The notes under the pieces: generated by a model | The model's input: the letters and a program-made list of their open reading frames with translations, nothing else | Told to the model about the DNA's origin: nothing | The model's database searches: none | Source of the DNA: Savagea serpentis | GTDB lineage: Bacteria > Bacillota > Bacilli > Bacillales_A > Planococcaceae | DNA length: 64,000 nt | NCBI RefSeq assembly: GCF_015351395.1 | Contig: NZ_JADKPV010000001.1 | Coordinates: 806,001-870,000 of the forward strand | Direction of reading: 5' to 3' | In this document: in pieces, positions 16,248 through 24,865 of the stretch | How the letters are laid out: the number at the start of each line of letters is the position of its first letter | Numbering within the stretch: position 1 is the stretch's first letter | Translations under genes and position numbers: made by a program

Positions 16248-17541
16248 AATGTGTACAACGGTAACCGCCCATTTCATTGATGAACTTCTTCACACTCGGT
16301 GCCCAGTGGCGATTTAAATGGGACGGATCATTCGCCGCTCCGATGGGCGCATAGACCGCGCCGAGCTGTTCAATCGTTTTTAGTCCACCCTTATTCATTA
16401 ACCGAGAAATGGTGCGCGCTGTTGCATCTAATCCTTGTTCAAGTGAATTGTAACGAATTAAAGTCGACCAATTCGTCTTCGGATTCATCATACCGCCTGG
16501 ATTGTTATATTCGAGAATCGCTTTACTCGTTCCATGTCCCGTTTCGTGGATCGTAATTGCTGCAAAAATAACTGGATCAATACGGTGCTTTTCAGCGATG
16601 CGGAGAATGAGAGGACCTTGACCTGCCAGTTTTCCAGATGCTTCTAATTTTTTAAAGAAAGCATCATCGATTGTATCGCTACAAATCAGTGAGACATGTT
16701 CTGGACGTTTTCCTGAAATCTGGGGTGTCAAAGCTCCCCCTGATGTCCGTTCTGGATAAATGACAGTCGGTGGACGTTGGCGTTTCCATAACTCATTCAT
16801 TTCTTCGTCAATCACTTTCAACCGTTCAATGTCTGCTTCATATTGTTGCGTCACCTTTTGTTGTTCCGTTGTCAATGTATGGAATGATTCTTTTAATTGA
16901 GCGACGATTTCTCGTTGACGCTCTTCATGCAATTTGGCGAAATCTCGTTGCACTTCCAGTAATTCTTTCGACGTTTCAATCGCTTGAAGCGCTTGCTGTT
17001 CGATATATTGTTGTTCCTCGATTTCTTCCTTCTCTTCATTCATCGCCGTCATCAAATCACGGTCTACTTGCAAAAATAAATTCACTCCTTCAATTCGCTT
17101 AAAGAAGTCTAAAATATTAGACGCTCCGAGTAAAATGTCGACATAATTTAACTGTCGATCATGAATTTGTAAGGCAATGAGTCGCTGATCGGCGATTTTT
17201 TTACGCTCATCATATAGCGCTTGTACCTCGGCTAGTTCCTCTTGAATTTTGTCTAACACATCGAGTTGTTCTACCAATTTTTGCTCTGTTTCTTGAATGT
17301 TTAGTTCAATCATTTGGTGTTCTTTTTCGAGTTCATTTAATGTTTCTAATTTCTCATTCAGTTGCTGTTCTTTTTGTTCAACTTTGCGGTCGAGGGTATC
17401 CTTTTCTACTTGAAGTTGAAGTTTGCGTTGTTCGGTTTGACGTTGATCCAACTGCAATTCTTTAAAAGAAACAGCATGAGCGAGCGGTAATTGCGCACTT
17501 ATTAAAAATAGACAAGTGAGCCAAACGATACGAGTTCGCAT
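16246..17541 (-). CDS. Secreted coiled-coil protein with lysozyme-like wall hydrolase domain
   Basis: 431 residues. A signal peptide (cleavage probably after AHA, about residue 24) leads into a long PcsB-type coiled coil (about 28-250, rich in Gln, Glu and Leu heptads). After a short linker a C-terminal domain (about 295-425) has ITIHETGHGTS, NNPGGMMNP and SLEQGLDATARTISRLM, the pattern of glucosaminidase or lysozyme-fold domains where the Glu of HETGHG is the acid. PcsB-like coiled coils usually answer to FtsEX; that link is inferred. Its gene follows a small zinc-ribbon gene by 44 bp. Confidence 0.82.
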   Translation of the reverse strand: MRTRIVWLTCLFLISAQLPLAHAVSFKELQLDQRQTEQRKLQLQVEKDTLDRKVEQKEQQLNEKLETLNELEKEHQMIELNIQETEQKLVEQLDVLDKIQEELAEVQALYDERKKIADQRLIALQIHDRQLNYVDILLGASNILDFFKRIEGVNLFLQVDRDLMTAMNEEKEEIEEQQYIEQQALQAIETSKELLEVQRDFAKLHEERQREIVAQLKESFHTLTTEQQKVTQQYEADIERLKVIDEEMNELWKRQRPPTVIYPERTSGGALTPQISGKRPEHVSLICSDTIDDAFFKKLEASGKLAGQGPLILRIAEKHRIDPVIFAAITIHETGHGTSKAILEYNNPGGMMNPKTNWSTLIRYNSLEQGLDATARTISRLMNKGGLKTIEQLGAVYAPIGAANDPSHLNRHWAPSVKKFINEMGGYRCTH

Positions 17542-17585
17542 CCTTCTTCCTCTACCTTTCCTTTATACTTATGACTAGTATACCA

Positions 17586-17861
17586 TTAAGCGAGACGTTG
17601 AATGATGAAAATGATGAGAAATATCACGAGCACAAAGGATGAAATACGCAATGATTTTTGCAAATAGCCGTTCATTCGCTTACTATTTTTCGAAATCGGC
17701 TGTAATTTTCCTCTTTTTGATTCAATGGCTCCGTATTTACGATCCGTCACTTTTTGTAAACAATCTTCACAGACAGAACGCCACTCGAACTGTTCTGTCA
17801 CATAGTGTTTTAGTGGACCTGTCGTGTCCCGACCACATTCCGAACATCGTCTCGTATCCAT
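17586..17861 (-). CDS. Small zinc-ribbon protein with C-terminal membrane anchor
   Basis: 91 residues. Two CxxC pairs at the N-terminus (CSECGRD and CEDCLQ) would bind one zinc ion, and a C-terminal hydrophobic helix (ISSFVLVIFLIIFIIQ) makes it tail-anchored, with the zinc ribbon in the cytoplasm. I do not recognise a named family. It lies upstream of the wall hydrolase gene on the same strand. Confidence 0.7.
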   Translation of the reverse strand: MDTRRCSECGRDTTGPLKHYVTEQFEWRSVCEDCLQKVTDRKYGAIESKRGKLQPISKNSKRMNGYLQKSLRISSFVLVIFLIIFIIQRLA

Positions 17862-17884
17862 TTAAATCCCTCCTACATACATAA

Positions 17885-17917
17885 AAAATCGGACTGCATC
17901 ACGCGCAATCCGATTTT
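17885..17917 (-). terminator. Terminator of azlCD
   Basis: AAAATCGGA/TCCGATTTT with inner TGC/GCA, followed by TTTTTT on the minus strand. It lies past the azlD stop. Confidence 0.85.
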
Positions 17918-17941
17918 GTTCTTATTTATTATCTTATCATG

Positions 17942-18262
17942 TTACAAGAAAAAGTTCATGAGAACGACGGTGAGCATACCGGCGATGACGGTCCAAAGGA
18001 GACTTTTTGTCCAGAAGCCGATGATGAAAGCAACGACAGTGCCGACGAGGTGTGCAGGATTCCACGTTTCACCTTCCCCGAGCGGTACGATTTCTTGGAC
18101 GAGAATCGCTGTCAAAATCGCAAGCGGGATATATTTTAACCAATTCATAAACCAGTTCGGTAAGTCTACCTGACTTAAAATTGTAATCGGTAAAATACGA
18201 GGTAATGCCGTTACGATCATGCTACCTATGATGATGAGGAAGATGGTTGAATCGATCGCCAT
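17942..18262 (-). CDS. azlD: AzlD-family branched-chain amino acid export subunit
   Basis: 106-residue protein with about four hydrophobic segments; the sequence IIIGSMIVTALPRILPI at the start and LVGTVVAFIIGFWTKSLLW later match AzlD. With AzlC it forms an exporter of branched-chain amino acids (and toxic analogues) in the membrane. ATG 18262 is chosen although the frame is open farther upstream, since that extension would lie inside azlC; the overlap with azlC is then 37 bp. Confidence 0.88.
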   Translation of the reverse strand: MAIDSTIFLIIIGSMIVTALPRILPITILSQVDLPNWFMNWLKYIPLAILTAILVQEIVPLGEGETWNPAHLVGTVVAFIIGFWTKSLLWTVIAGMLTVVLMNFFL

Positions 18263-18963
18263 TTTTCTACCCCCATTCCTACGATAGCTGCAAGTGATGC
18301 TCCGACCATCACATTTAAACCGATTGGTACATACGGTGTACTTCCAATTGTGAAAATAACCGATGCGAGAATGACAAAAATATCTGTGCGTAAATTCGCC
18401 TGCGACGATATTTGTAAGACGAGTAAACCGATGAACATTCCAGCAAGCGCAAAGTCGAGTCCAAATGTCGATGGGTCGGTAATCCATTTCCCTAAAATTC
18501 CACCGAGCAAATTGGCAAGCACCCAGTTCGCATATGCGGTAATATTTAATCCTTGCATCCAGTAATAGTTGATTTTTCCACCAGAGCGGGCCATTTGGTT
18601 AGCCGCAACACCGAATGTTTCGTCCGTTAATAAAAAGCCAGTTCCGACATTTTGCCATGTCGTATTATTTTTGAATGCTGGTGCGAGCACGGCACTTAAT
18701 AAAAAGTGTCGCATATTAATAATAAACACTGTTAAAATAATGGTAAACGTAGGAGCCCCCGCAATGAGTAAGCCTGCGACAACGAACTGACCGGCACCTG
18801 CATAGACAAGTAAAGATAATAATAAAATTTCAAAAATATTTAATCCTGCCGTATATTCGACAACTCCCGCTGCGAATCCGACGCTCAAATAACCGAGCAC
18901 GGTCGGCATACAATCTTTCACCCCGAGCATAAATTGATCGCGGTTCGTACATACTTGTGTCAA
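18226..18963 (-). CDS. azlC: AzlC-family branched-chain amino acid export subunit
   Basis: 245-residue multi-span membrane protein with the AzlC features: GVKDCMPTVLGYLSVGFAAG at the start, MRHFLLSAVLAP and DETFGVAA in the middle. It is the large subunit of the AzlCD exporter. The start is TTG 18963, after AAGGAGGAAACGAG. A good promoter lies at 19039..19011. No azlB-type regulator is adjacent. Confidence 0.93.
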   Translation of the reverse strand: MTQVCTNRDQFMLGVKDCMPTVLGYLSVGFAAGVVEYTAGLNIFEILLLSLLVYAGAGQFVVAGLLIAGAPTFTIILTVFIINMRHFLLSAVLAPAFKNNTTWQNVGTGFLLTDETFGVAANQMARSGGKINYYWMQGLNITAYANWVLANLLGGILGKWITDPSTFGLDFALAGMFIGLLVLQISSQANLRTDIFVILASVIFTIGSTPYVPIGLNVMVGASLAAIVGMGVEKWRSIQPSSSSS

Positions 18964-19010
18964 CTCGTTTCCTCCTTCTGCATATTTATACTGATATATA
19001 ACATGATAAT

Positions 19011-19039
19011 AGAATAATATCTCTAATTCTCAATGTCAA
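19011..19039 (-). promoter_or_regulatory. Promoter of azlCD
   Basis: TTGACA (19039..19034), 17-bp spacer, TATTCT (19016..19011), giving a leader of about 45 nt. Confidence 0.65.
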
Positions 19040-19230
19040 TGAATGAATAAATATACAGAATACTTTCACGATTAGCACAGACTCTTTTATTATTGCAATC
19101 ATCAATCGAAATATACTGAATAAATTGATTTTTATTTTGAAAGCGCTACATATAGATGATTCGAATGTCGAAATATTGCCTGAACGATTGTTTAATCCAA
19201 AAAATTATTATTTCTACAAAACATTAAAAA

Positions 19231-19270
19231 TACAAGGCTGTAGGAGTTTCATCATTCCTACAGCCTTGTA
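19231..19270 (-). terminator. Terminator of yjdM-like gene
   Basis: A 15-bp perfect stem TACAAGGCTGTAGGA/TCCTACAGCCTTGTA with a 10-nt loop; TTTTT follows at short distance on the minus strand. Confidence 0.85.
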
Positions 19271-19275
19271 TCCCA

Positions 19276-19611
19276 TTAAATCTTTTTTACAAATTGTGTT
19301 TTCAGTTCCATTGCACCGAAACCAGGCACTTTACAGTCAATGTCATGATCGCCTTCTTTAAGACGGATGTCCTTCACTGTCGTTCCTTGTTTAATTGGGG
19401 TTGAACTGCCTTTTACTTTTAAATCTTTAATGACCGTTACCGTATCCCCGTCTTGTAATATATTGCCGAATGCATCTTTGTAAACAGGTCCTGCCTCTTC
19501 TTCTGGGGCAGCGTTTGGGTCCCATTCGTGTGCACATTCCGGACAAACGATTAAATGACGGTCCTCGTATGTGTATTCACTGTTACACTGTGGACAGTTT
19601 GGTAAGCTCAT
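19276..19611 (-). CDS. YjdM/PhnA-type zinc-ribbon protein
   Basis: 111 residues. An N-terminal zinc ribbon ([12 protein letters not shown] and CPECAHEW) is followed by an SH3-like PhnA domain ([24 protein letters not shown], split here by description). Despite the old name PhnA these proteins are not phosphonatases; their role is unknown. ATG 19611 follows AAAGGAGTGAATGGC. The upstream gene ends inside the ATG-proximal region, so it is probably co-transcribed with the MBL-fold gene. Confidence 0.88.
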   Translation of the reverse strand: MSLPNCPQCNSEYTYEDRHLIVCPECAHEWDPNAAPEEEAGPVYKDAFGNILQDGDTVTVIKDLKVKGSSTPIKQGTTVKDIRLKEGDHDIDCKVPGFGAMELKTQFVKKI

Positions 19612-19630
19612 GCCATTCACTCCTTTTTTG

Positions 19631-20356
19631 TTAATCTTGTTCAGTATACTCGGTCTCTTCACTTTTAGCAAAAATGCCTGTTTTATAACAAATAATCATT
19701 TCAGGGTCGACATTGATAATTTTCTCAAGAGATTCTGACGCTTCTTTTAAATCGAGAGCGGTGTTCATGTCTCCTACTGTAATGTAGCTTTTTTCTTTTG
19801 CTGCCGCTTCGCCAGCGATGATGATGTTTTCTTCCGGGCAATAAATCGACGTATGTCCAAGTGTTTGGCCAGGAGTCGCGATTACTTCCGCGAATGTTTC
19901 GACAGGTAATCGATTGCCATCCGCTATCGTGCGGTGAATTTTGACAGGTGGAATACTCGCGAGTGCCACCATATATTGTGCCGCAGTTTGTTCTTGTAAT
20001 TCGTCTTCTGCTGCTTCTAATAATTGCTCCGCTTGTTCGATTTTAAACGGCTTTTTGCGTCCGTCGATAAAAGGGGCTTCTTCAATCGATGTCATAAATT
20101 TTGTACGCCAATATTTTTTCTTCCATTCGGCTGCGGCACCAATTGCTTCATCGTGATGATGGGTAAAATAAACGGTTCGTATCGTTTTTGGTTCGATGCC
20201 TTCTTGTCGCAATGCGTCTTCTATGAGCGGTAATGAACCGGGATATCCTAAGTTAATGAGTATATGTTTTCGCTTTCCTTTAATAACGGTCGGGTATAAA
20301 AAATACGGTCGATTTTCATATTCATACTTAATTTTCAATGGAATTATCATAGACAT
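19631..20356 (-). CDS. Metallo-beta-lactamase-fold protein with altered metal site
   Basis: 241 residues with the MBL fold. In the usual THxHxDH motif this protein has THHHDEA, so the Asp is Glu and the last His is Ala. The third His is present ([10 protein letters not shown]), but the TGD loop reads AGEA and the final His region reads CYKTGIF. Two or more ligands of the second zinc site seem lost, so a one-metal enzyme or a non-enzymatic role is likely. ATG 20356 follows AGCAGGATCACT; ATG 20389 has no ribosome site. Confidence 0.75.
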   Translation of the reverse strand: MSMIIPLKIKYEYENRPYFLYPTVIKGKRKHILINLGYPGSLPLIEDALRQEGIEPKTIRTVYFTHHHDEAIGAAAEWKKKYWRTKFMTSIEEAPFIDGRKKPFKIEQAEQLLEAAEDELQEQTAAQYMVALASIPPVKIHRTIADGNRLPVETFAEVIATPGQTLGHTSIYCPEENIIIAGEAAAKEKSYITVGDMNTALDLKEASESLEKIINVDPEMIICYKTGIFAKSEETEYTEQD

Positions 20357-20447
20357 AGTGATCCTGCTTTCTTTTTTAAAATTCTTCACAATTTGTTCAT
20401 GTCATGTTCATGTTCAAAGCGTTACGATAGAAGGAACGCTTCGTTTC

Positions 20448-20476
20448 TTGACAATTAGTTTAATAGTCGATACGAT
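20448..20476 (+). promoter_or_regulatory. Promoter of ctaB
   Basis: TTGACA (20448-20453), 17-bp spacer, TACGAT (20471-20476), 52 bp before the GTG start. Confidence 0.65.
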
Positions 20477-20527
20477 ATCTATCGATTATGTGTGAAAAAA
20501 GATTGAAATATCGGAAGGAGTATTAGC

Positions 20528-21424
20528 GTGAGTAAGCAACGTGTAAAAAAAGAACCATCGCTTTTCGCACAAGTAGTGAAAACGGGGATTATTAAATCAA
20601 ACTTAATTCCGTTGTTCGCTGGAGCGATGATGGCCCTTTATCGAATGGACGCTCCTTTCAGTGAGTACATTTATCATTTATTATTTGCGGGAATCGGTTC
20701 CGCTCTCATTATTGGTGCAGCCGGCGCTTTTAATAATTTATATGATGCAGATATTGATGCGATTATGGATCGTACGAAAAATCGACCGACTGTCACTGGT
20801 GCTTTTTCAAATCGGAAAGTATGGACCATTGCGATTAGCTTTACAGTCGTCGGAGCGGTTAGTTTATACTTCGCTTCGATGCTGGCGATGATACTCGGGT
20901 TGCTCGGATTGTTCCTTTATATTTTCCCTTATACCATTTGGACAAAACGTCGAACGATTTGGAATACAGAAGTGGGAGCTCTTTCCGGTGCGATGCCTCC
21001 ACTAATCGGATGGACCGCAATTACGACCGATGTGAATGACATCGGCTTATGGGCATTATTCGTCGTCATGGTTCTCTGGCAAATGCCACATTTCTATGCG
21101 ATTGCTGTTCGCAAACATGACGATTACAAAGCAGCGCATGTACCGATGCTTCCTGTAGCGAAAGGGATGCCACGTACATATAAACAGACTCAATTCTACT
21201 TAATTTTGCTCGTGTTATCAAGTTTTCTTTTCATCCCAATCAGTTATTTTATTACGGGACTTGCGCTCATCCTCTCCCTTATCTGGTTGTATATGAGTTA
21301 TACGAGTTATCGAAAGAAAGATGCATATGGCTGGGCGACGGTCTTATTTTTCTATTCGCTCATTCATTTAACCGTATTGTTTACAGCCATTATTATTTAT
21401 ACCGGCATTCAATTGATGATCTAG
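20528..21424 (+). CDS. ctaB: Protohaem IX farnesyltransferase (haem O synthase)
   Basis: 298-residue UbiA-family prenyltransferase with about nine membrane helices. The prenyl-diphosphate motif NNLYDADIDAIMDRTKNRP (about 68-86) and the second motif region (WTKRRTIWNTEVGALSGAMPP) are clear. It adds a farnesyl group to haem b to make haem O for terminal oxidases. The start is GTG 20528, after GGAAGGAGTATTAGC. It stands alone with promoter and terminator, not in a cta oxidase cluster. Confidence 0.96.
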   Translation: MSKQRVKKEPSLFAQVVKTGIIKSNLIPLFAGAMMALYRMDAPFSEYIYHLLFAGIGSALIIGAAGAFNNLYDADIDAIMDRTKNRPTVTGAFSNRKVWTIAISFTVVGAVSLYFASMLAMILGLLGLFLYIFPYTIWTKRRTIWNTEVGALSGAMPPLIGWTAITTDVNDIGLWALFVVMVLWQMPHFYAIAVRKHDDYKAAHVPMLPVAKGMPRTYKQTQFYLILLVLSSFLFIPISYFITGLALILSLIWLYMSYTSYRKKDAYGWATVLFFYSLIHLTVLFTAIIIYTGIQLMI

Positions 21425-21428
21425 ATGA

Positions 21429-21467
21429 AAAAATGCTGCACACGTCAAAACGTAGTGCAGCATTTTT
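21429..21467. terminator. Bidirectional terminator after ctaB
   Basis: AAAATGCTGCAC/GTGCAGCATTTT, 12 bp, with T-runs on both strands. Confidence 0.9.
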
Positions 21468-21675
21468 ATTTTCTTTTTTCTAATTCATCCACTCGACGCT
21501 CAAGTTGCTCTATTCTTTGTTGCAAAGCGTGATTTGATGTTGTTGCTGGCCGTTCTTCCTCTTGTGACGCCTCATGCTCTTTAATGCGCTTCATCATAAA
21601 TGTATACACGAAGTAAGCCACGACTAAAGGGCCGATAAATAAAACGAACAACCCAATGAGTAATAATGCATTCAT
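21466..21675 (-). CDS. Small membrane protein with C-terminal coiled coil
   Basis: 69 residues: one hydrophobic segment (LLIGLFVLFIGPLVVAYFVY), a charged stretch, and a heptad-like end LQQRIEQLERRVDELEKR. The layout resembles PspB-like or generic small stress proteins, but I do not assign a family. ATG 21675 with GAGGTG upstream is preferred over ATG 21756. Confidence 0.6.
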   Translation of the reverse strand: MNALLLIGLFVLFIGPLVVAYFVYTFMMKRIKEHEASQEEERPATTSNHALQQRIEQLERRVDELEKRK

Positions 21676-21809
21676 CAATCGAACACCTCTTTCACAAAAT
21701 ATTTTAACGAGAGATTGTGAAGTTTTATACAACTTTGTGAATGCAATATGTGACAATCGAAATATTTTTCAAATCATAGAAAAGCTGATACATTAAAGTG
21801 ATAGACAAA

Positions 21810-21839
21810 AATAGCCATCGCAACGAAGCGATGGCTATT
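21810..21839 (-). terminator. Minus-strand terminator upstream of vanZ-like gene
   Basis: A 12-bp perfect stem AATAGCCATCGC/GCGATGGCTATT followed by TTTTTG on the minus strand. The only minus-strand gene feeding it is the AraC regulator at 22287..23015, so it would end a message running antisense through the vanZ-like gene. Confidence 0.65.
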
Positions 21840-21856
21840 CGTAAAGGGTGTTAATT

Positions 21857-22294
21857 GTGAAACGTTGGATTCCTTTTGTACTACTCGTTATAATCGTAAC
21901 GTGGAGCTCTCATCAACCAGCAGGACCACCTGTTGTGAATGACAGTGAACCAATCGTTCAGTTCGCTTGGTTACACAACCTCCACATTACATTTTGGGGC
22001 GGAGATATTTCGACAGAGACGCGTGGAGTCAATGGTTTATTACGCTTTATTGCGCGCAAAATGATGCATTTCTTTTATTTTGGCGCAATTGCGCTCACGG
22101 CACTTTATGCGACTCGTCATTATGCTCTCGCCTTCTTCATCACTGTGCTTGTCGCTTGTTTCGACGAATGGCATCAATCATTCATCCCTGGCCGGGGAGG
22201 TATGATGCAAGACGTCGTGCTCGACAGCGCAGGTGCTTTCACGATGTTAGTCCTCTTCGCGCTCCTCCAAAGACTGCGGAGAAGGACTACATAG
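21857..22294 (+). CDS. VanZ-family membrane protein
   Basis: 145 residues with about three membrane segments. The family motifs are visible: RKMMHFFYFGAIAL, DEWHQSFIPGRGGMMQDVVLDSAGA. VanZ-like proteins occur widely in Firmicutes; the founding member gives low-level teicoplanin resistance, and the biochemical role is unknown. The reading frame is open from GTG 21848, but that codon sits in the ribosome site AAAGGG, so GTG 21857 is preferred. Its end overlaps the convergent AraC gene by 8 bp. Confidence 0.88.
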   Translation: MKRWIPFVLLVIIVTWSSHQPAGPPVVNDSEPIVQFAWLHNLHITFWGGDISTETRGVNGLLRFIARKMMHFFYFGAIALTALYATRHYALAFFITVLVACFDEWHQSFIPGRGGMMQDVVLDSAGAFTMLVLFALLQRLRRRTT

Positions 22295-23015
22295 GAAGCA
22301 CATCATACTGGGGATCATGCTTCGCTTTTCTCGCAAATTGCGTAGGCGTCATCCCCGTTTCATGTTTAAACTTACGGCTGAAATAAAATTCATCATCATA
22401 GCCCACTTTATGTGCGATATCTCGTACGCGATACACATTGCGCGCGAGTAAAAATTTCGCCATCGTAATGCGGCGTTCCGTCACATAAGCCATCGCGGTC
22501 ATACCGTAACGCTCTTTAAACAATTCATTCAAATGATTCGGACTCATATAGAAATGGTCTGCCATTTGTTGAAGGGTTAAAGCTTCTGCAAACGATTGAT
22601 CGATATATTCCCGGATATACTCCATTTGGTGGATGCATTGACGACTGCGACGATCTTTATGTTTATGAATAAGGTAAATAAAATCAAACACTTCTTTTTG
22701 GAATAATAAAGGCTGATTTAACGCGCGAATGTCTTCAATGCGGACTAAAGCGGACTTTAACTTATCCGGTGTATATCGAATAATTGGCCAGTTCAATACA
22801 TCTTCTTCTCCGACGAATTGGAACGCATACAAAGCATATTCCGCTCCGCTTTCTTGTCTAATGTCCACCAATTGACTATCTTTCTCAACCGTGTAACATT
22901 CCCCTTCTTTAAATTGAATCGAATGCGTCGCAAATTGCACGACAATGGATCCTTTAAAGACAAAAAGTAAATAATGATCTGCTGGATTCCACTTTTCCTT
23001 TTTCTCAAAGTACAT
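22287..23015 (-). CDS. AraC-family transcription regulator, probably Fur-controlled
   Basis: 242 residues: an N-terminal cupin-like sensor (about 1-110) and a C-terminal AraC domain with two helix-turn-helix units (LTLQQMADHFYMSPNHL and IAHKVGYDDEFYFSRKFK, ending GMTPTQFA). A Fur box overlaps its upstream region (23036-23054), so it is likely made under iron limitation. That recalls Btr of B. subtilis, which activates siderophore uptake, though the substrate-binding domain of Btr is missing here. ATG 23015 follows GGAGGTG; ATG 23030 lies before that site. Its targets are not in the window. Confidence 0.88.
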   Translation of the reverse strand: MYFEKKEKWNPADHYLLFVFKGSIVVQFATHSIQFKEGECYTVEKDSQLVDIRQESGAEYALYAFQFVGEEDVLNWPIIRYTPDKLKSALVRIEDIRALNQPLLFQKEVFDFIYLIHKHKDRRSRQCIHQMEYIREYIDQSFAEALTLQQMADHFYMSPNHLNELFKERYGMTAMAYVTERRITMAKFLLARNVYRVRDIAHKVGYDDEFYFSRKFKHETGMTPTQFARKAKHDPQYDVLPM

Positions 23016-23035
23016 ATTTTTCACCTCCATTTATT

Positions 23036-23054
23036 GATAATGATTCTCACTATC
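23036..23054 (-). promoter_or_regulatory. Fur box upstream of araC-like regulator
   Basis: GATAATGATTCTCACTATC matches 16 of 19 positions of the classical Fur consensus GATAATGATAATCATTATC. It lies 21 bp before the regulator's start codon. Confidence 0.7.
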
Positions 23055-23095
23055 ACGAATTATAACGGACTTTTCACACTTTTTCAACATGAAAA

Positions 23096-23135
23096 AACAC
23101 CCCTTTACCTTATTTTTGCAAGGCAGAGGGGTGTT
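23096..23135 (-). terminator. Terminator of the hydrolase-like lipoprotein gene
   Basis: AACACCCCT/AGGGGTGTT with an inner CCTT/AAGG, T-run on the minus strand. Confidence 0.85.
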
Positions 23136-23141
23136 TTTGGA

Positions 23142-24728
23142 TTATTGCACAGTAATTGAATGGATTAATATTGTTCCTTCATCCGTATCTCCAAAATAAA
23201 GACTAAGTTTTGTCACATGTTCGAAGTCAATATCGACAAATCGTTCTAACGGTATTCGAACGGAACGAATCGGTGTGTAACGAGACCAACGGAGTTCACC
23301 TGCCTCATTTTCGTGTAAGCCACCCTCTTCGATTTCAATGGCATTTAATTGTTCAGGTAAGCGAGCACGTCCTACATTTCCTTCTTCATCTTCAAGCTCT
23401 ACTGCAAAAGCTTGGTGCAAATAAGGCTTATTACGTTCACTCGCTGGACCTAAAATAAAGTTGACGGTCAACACTTCATTTCCGACAATATTTTGAAGCA
23501 ATGGTTCAAAGTCGATGGATGCGCTTTTCTTCAACCAATCTACTTTTAAGAAAGAGCGTTCTTGAATGGTCCCATTAGGATGTAAGCCAGTTAATAAAGG
23601 AATGCTAGCTTCTTTTTGGATAAGGGTATCTTGGACAAGTTCCGCTTTCGTTTTCTCATAATGAACATTTTCTAAATCTACTTTTTTAGGATCTAAAAGA
23701 AGACGTGTTCCTTTTAATTCTGCTGTCAACAAAACGTCTTGCCCATACATGCGGTCAGGCTGTGATTTCGTTTGTAAACTGCGAATTAAAGATGTTTCCG
23801 TTCGATTTAAAATTCCTAAAAAATAATCGGTCACATACTGTTTGAAAAATTGTTCCTGTTCATCACGTTTTAATTGATGACGCAATTCGAAGTTCGTTCC
23901 GTATTCTGCTACGTCATTGGTCGTCAATTTCGTATTAAAGTAATGATGATTGCCTCTTTTTAATAAGGTGATTAATTTTAAAGCAGACTCACTCGACAAT
24001 TCATCATACATGGCATAGCCGTCATATGTTTTGACGATGCTATCATATTCAGAAACGATGATCGCACGGTCCACTTCTTCTGGCCATTTCGTTTCTTTTT
24101 CTACAAATTGTGGGGTGACAGATAATAAGGCATCGACTTTTATTTTATTCGCCTGCATTTCGTTCGCTAATTCAAAGACGTATTGACCTGTTTCTGTAAA
24201 GCCGACGATGCCAATTTTATCAGGATGTACTTTTTGAGAGAACGGATTGTTCGCTTCACGTGAGCGCGCAATGACCGTTTCAATCGTTGCTTTCATCATT
24301 TTGCGAACGCGTTCTCCTTCATCCTCGTATGTTTGGTCGAGTGGAAATGCAGCATGCAAATCAAGTGATAATCCGACGACTCCATTCGCCGCGAGATGAC
24401 CAATGACATAATCATATCCTGCATACAAGTCTTCCGCATGTTCATATAAATCTGAGCGCCCATGTCCCATAAAGACAATCGGATATAGTTTTTTCTCTTC
24501 AGGTACGCTGTAAGAGCCACGCATCGGAAAACTAAAACTTTCTCCACTTTCTAATTGAATCGTATGCGTTCCATAATCGAACGAATGAATCGCAAGAGCA
24601 TCTGTCCCATCCACATGCATACCAATCTCATTCGGATCGAGGATAATCTCTGTTCGTACTGTATCTGTTGTACAGCCAGCTACGAGAAGTAGACTCGCTA
24701 TACAAAGCGTCATTAACCAATGGCGCAA
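23142..24728 (-). CDS. Alpha/beta-hydrolase-like lipoprotein
   Basis: 528 residues. The signal peptide ends in LVAGC, so it is a lipoprotein on the outer face of the membrane. The central region (about 80-300) resembles an alpha/beta hydrolase: YPIVFMGHGRSD (oxyanion region), LSLDLHAAFP, then VGFTETGQYVFEL where the GxSxG nucleophile is expected. The Ser is replaced (GFTETG), so classical serine hydrolysis is doubtful. The C-terminal part is beta-rich and ends in a carbohydrate-binding-like sheet. Function unknown. RBS AGAGAGGTG precedes ATG 24728. Confidence 0.7.
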   Translation of the reverse strand: MRHWLMTLCIASLLLVAGCTTDTVRTEIILDPNEIGMHVDGTDALAIHSFDYGTHTIQLESGESFSFPMRGSYSVPEEKKLYPIVFMGHGRSDLYEHAEDLYAGYDYVIGHLAANGVVGLSLDLHAAFPLDQTYEDEGERVRKMMKATIETVIARSREANNPFSQKVHPDKIGIVGFTETGQYVFELANEMQANKIKVDALLSVTPQFVEKETKWPEEVDRAIIVSEYDSIVKTYDGYAMYDELSSESALKLITLLKRGNHHYFNTKLTTNDVAEYGTNFELRHQLKRDEQEQFFKQYVTDYFLGILNRTETSLIRSLQTKSQPDRMYGQDVLLTAELKGTRLLLDPKKVDLENVHYEKTKAELVQDTLIQKEASIPLLTGLHPNGTIQERSFLKVDWLKKSASIDFEPLLQNIVGNEVLTVNFILGPASERNKPYLHQAFAVELEDEEGNVGRARLPEQLNAIEIEEGGLHENEAGELRWSRYTPIRSVRIPLERFVDIDFEHVTKLSLYFGDTDEGTILIHSITVQ

Positions 24729-24795
24729 GTTCGTTCACCTCTCTTTTTTACAATAATGAAAGTATACCATCTTTTGAATGAAATACTCTACCATA

Positions 24796-24824
24796 TCGAA
24801 ATCGTTCGAACATAATGCTATAAT
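24796..24824 (+). promoter_or_regulatory. Promoter of the phosphoribosyltransferase gene
   Basis: TCGAAA (24796-24801), 17-bp spacer, TATAAT (24819-24824). Confidence 0.5.
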
Positions 24825-24865
24825 AATAAAAACAAAATATTTTGAAAAAGGAAGGTGGAATTAGC

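Larger units (their letters stand above)
18964..19275. other. Intergenic region between azlC and yjdM-like gene
   Basis: A 312-bp AT-rich gap. It contains the azlC promoter and, at the right, the terminator of the next minus-strand gene. I see nothing else between about 19045 and 19230. Confidence 0.6.

Noticed and set aside
18263-18487. Upstream extension of azlD
   Set aside because: It would lie entirely inside azlC and the added residues do not resemble the family; ATG 18262 gives a normal AzlD.
19276-19611. Assigning the PhnA-type protein to phosphonate breakdown with the phn operon
   Set aside because: This family is not a phosphonoacetate hydrolase, and the gene is 32 kb from the phn operon.
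24729-24865. Purine riboswitch before the phosphoribosyltransferase gene
   Set aside because: No three-way junction sequence is seen; the leader is too short. The same holds upstream of xpt (32637-32700).
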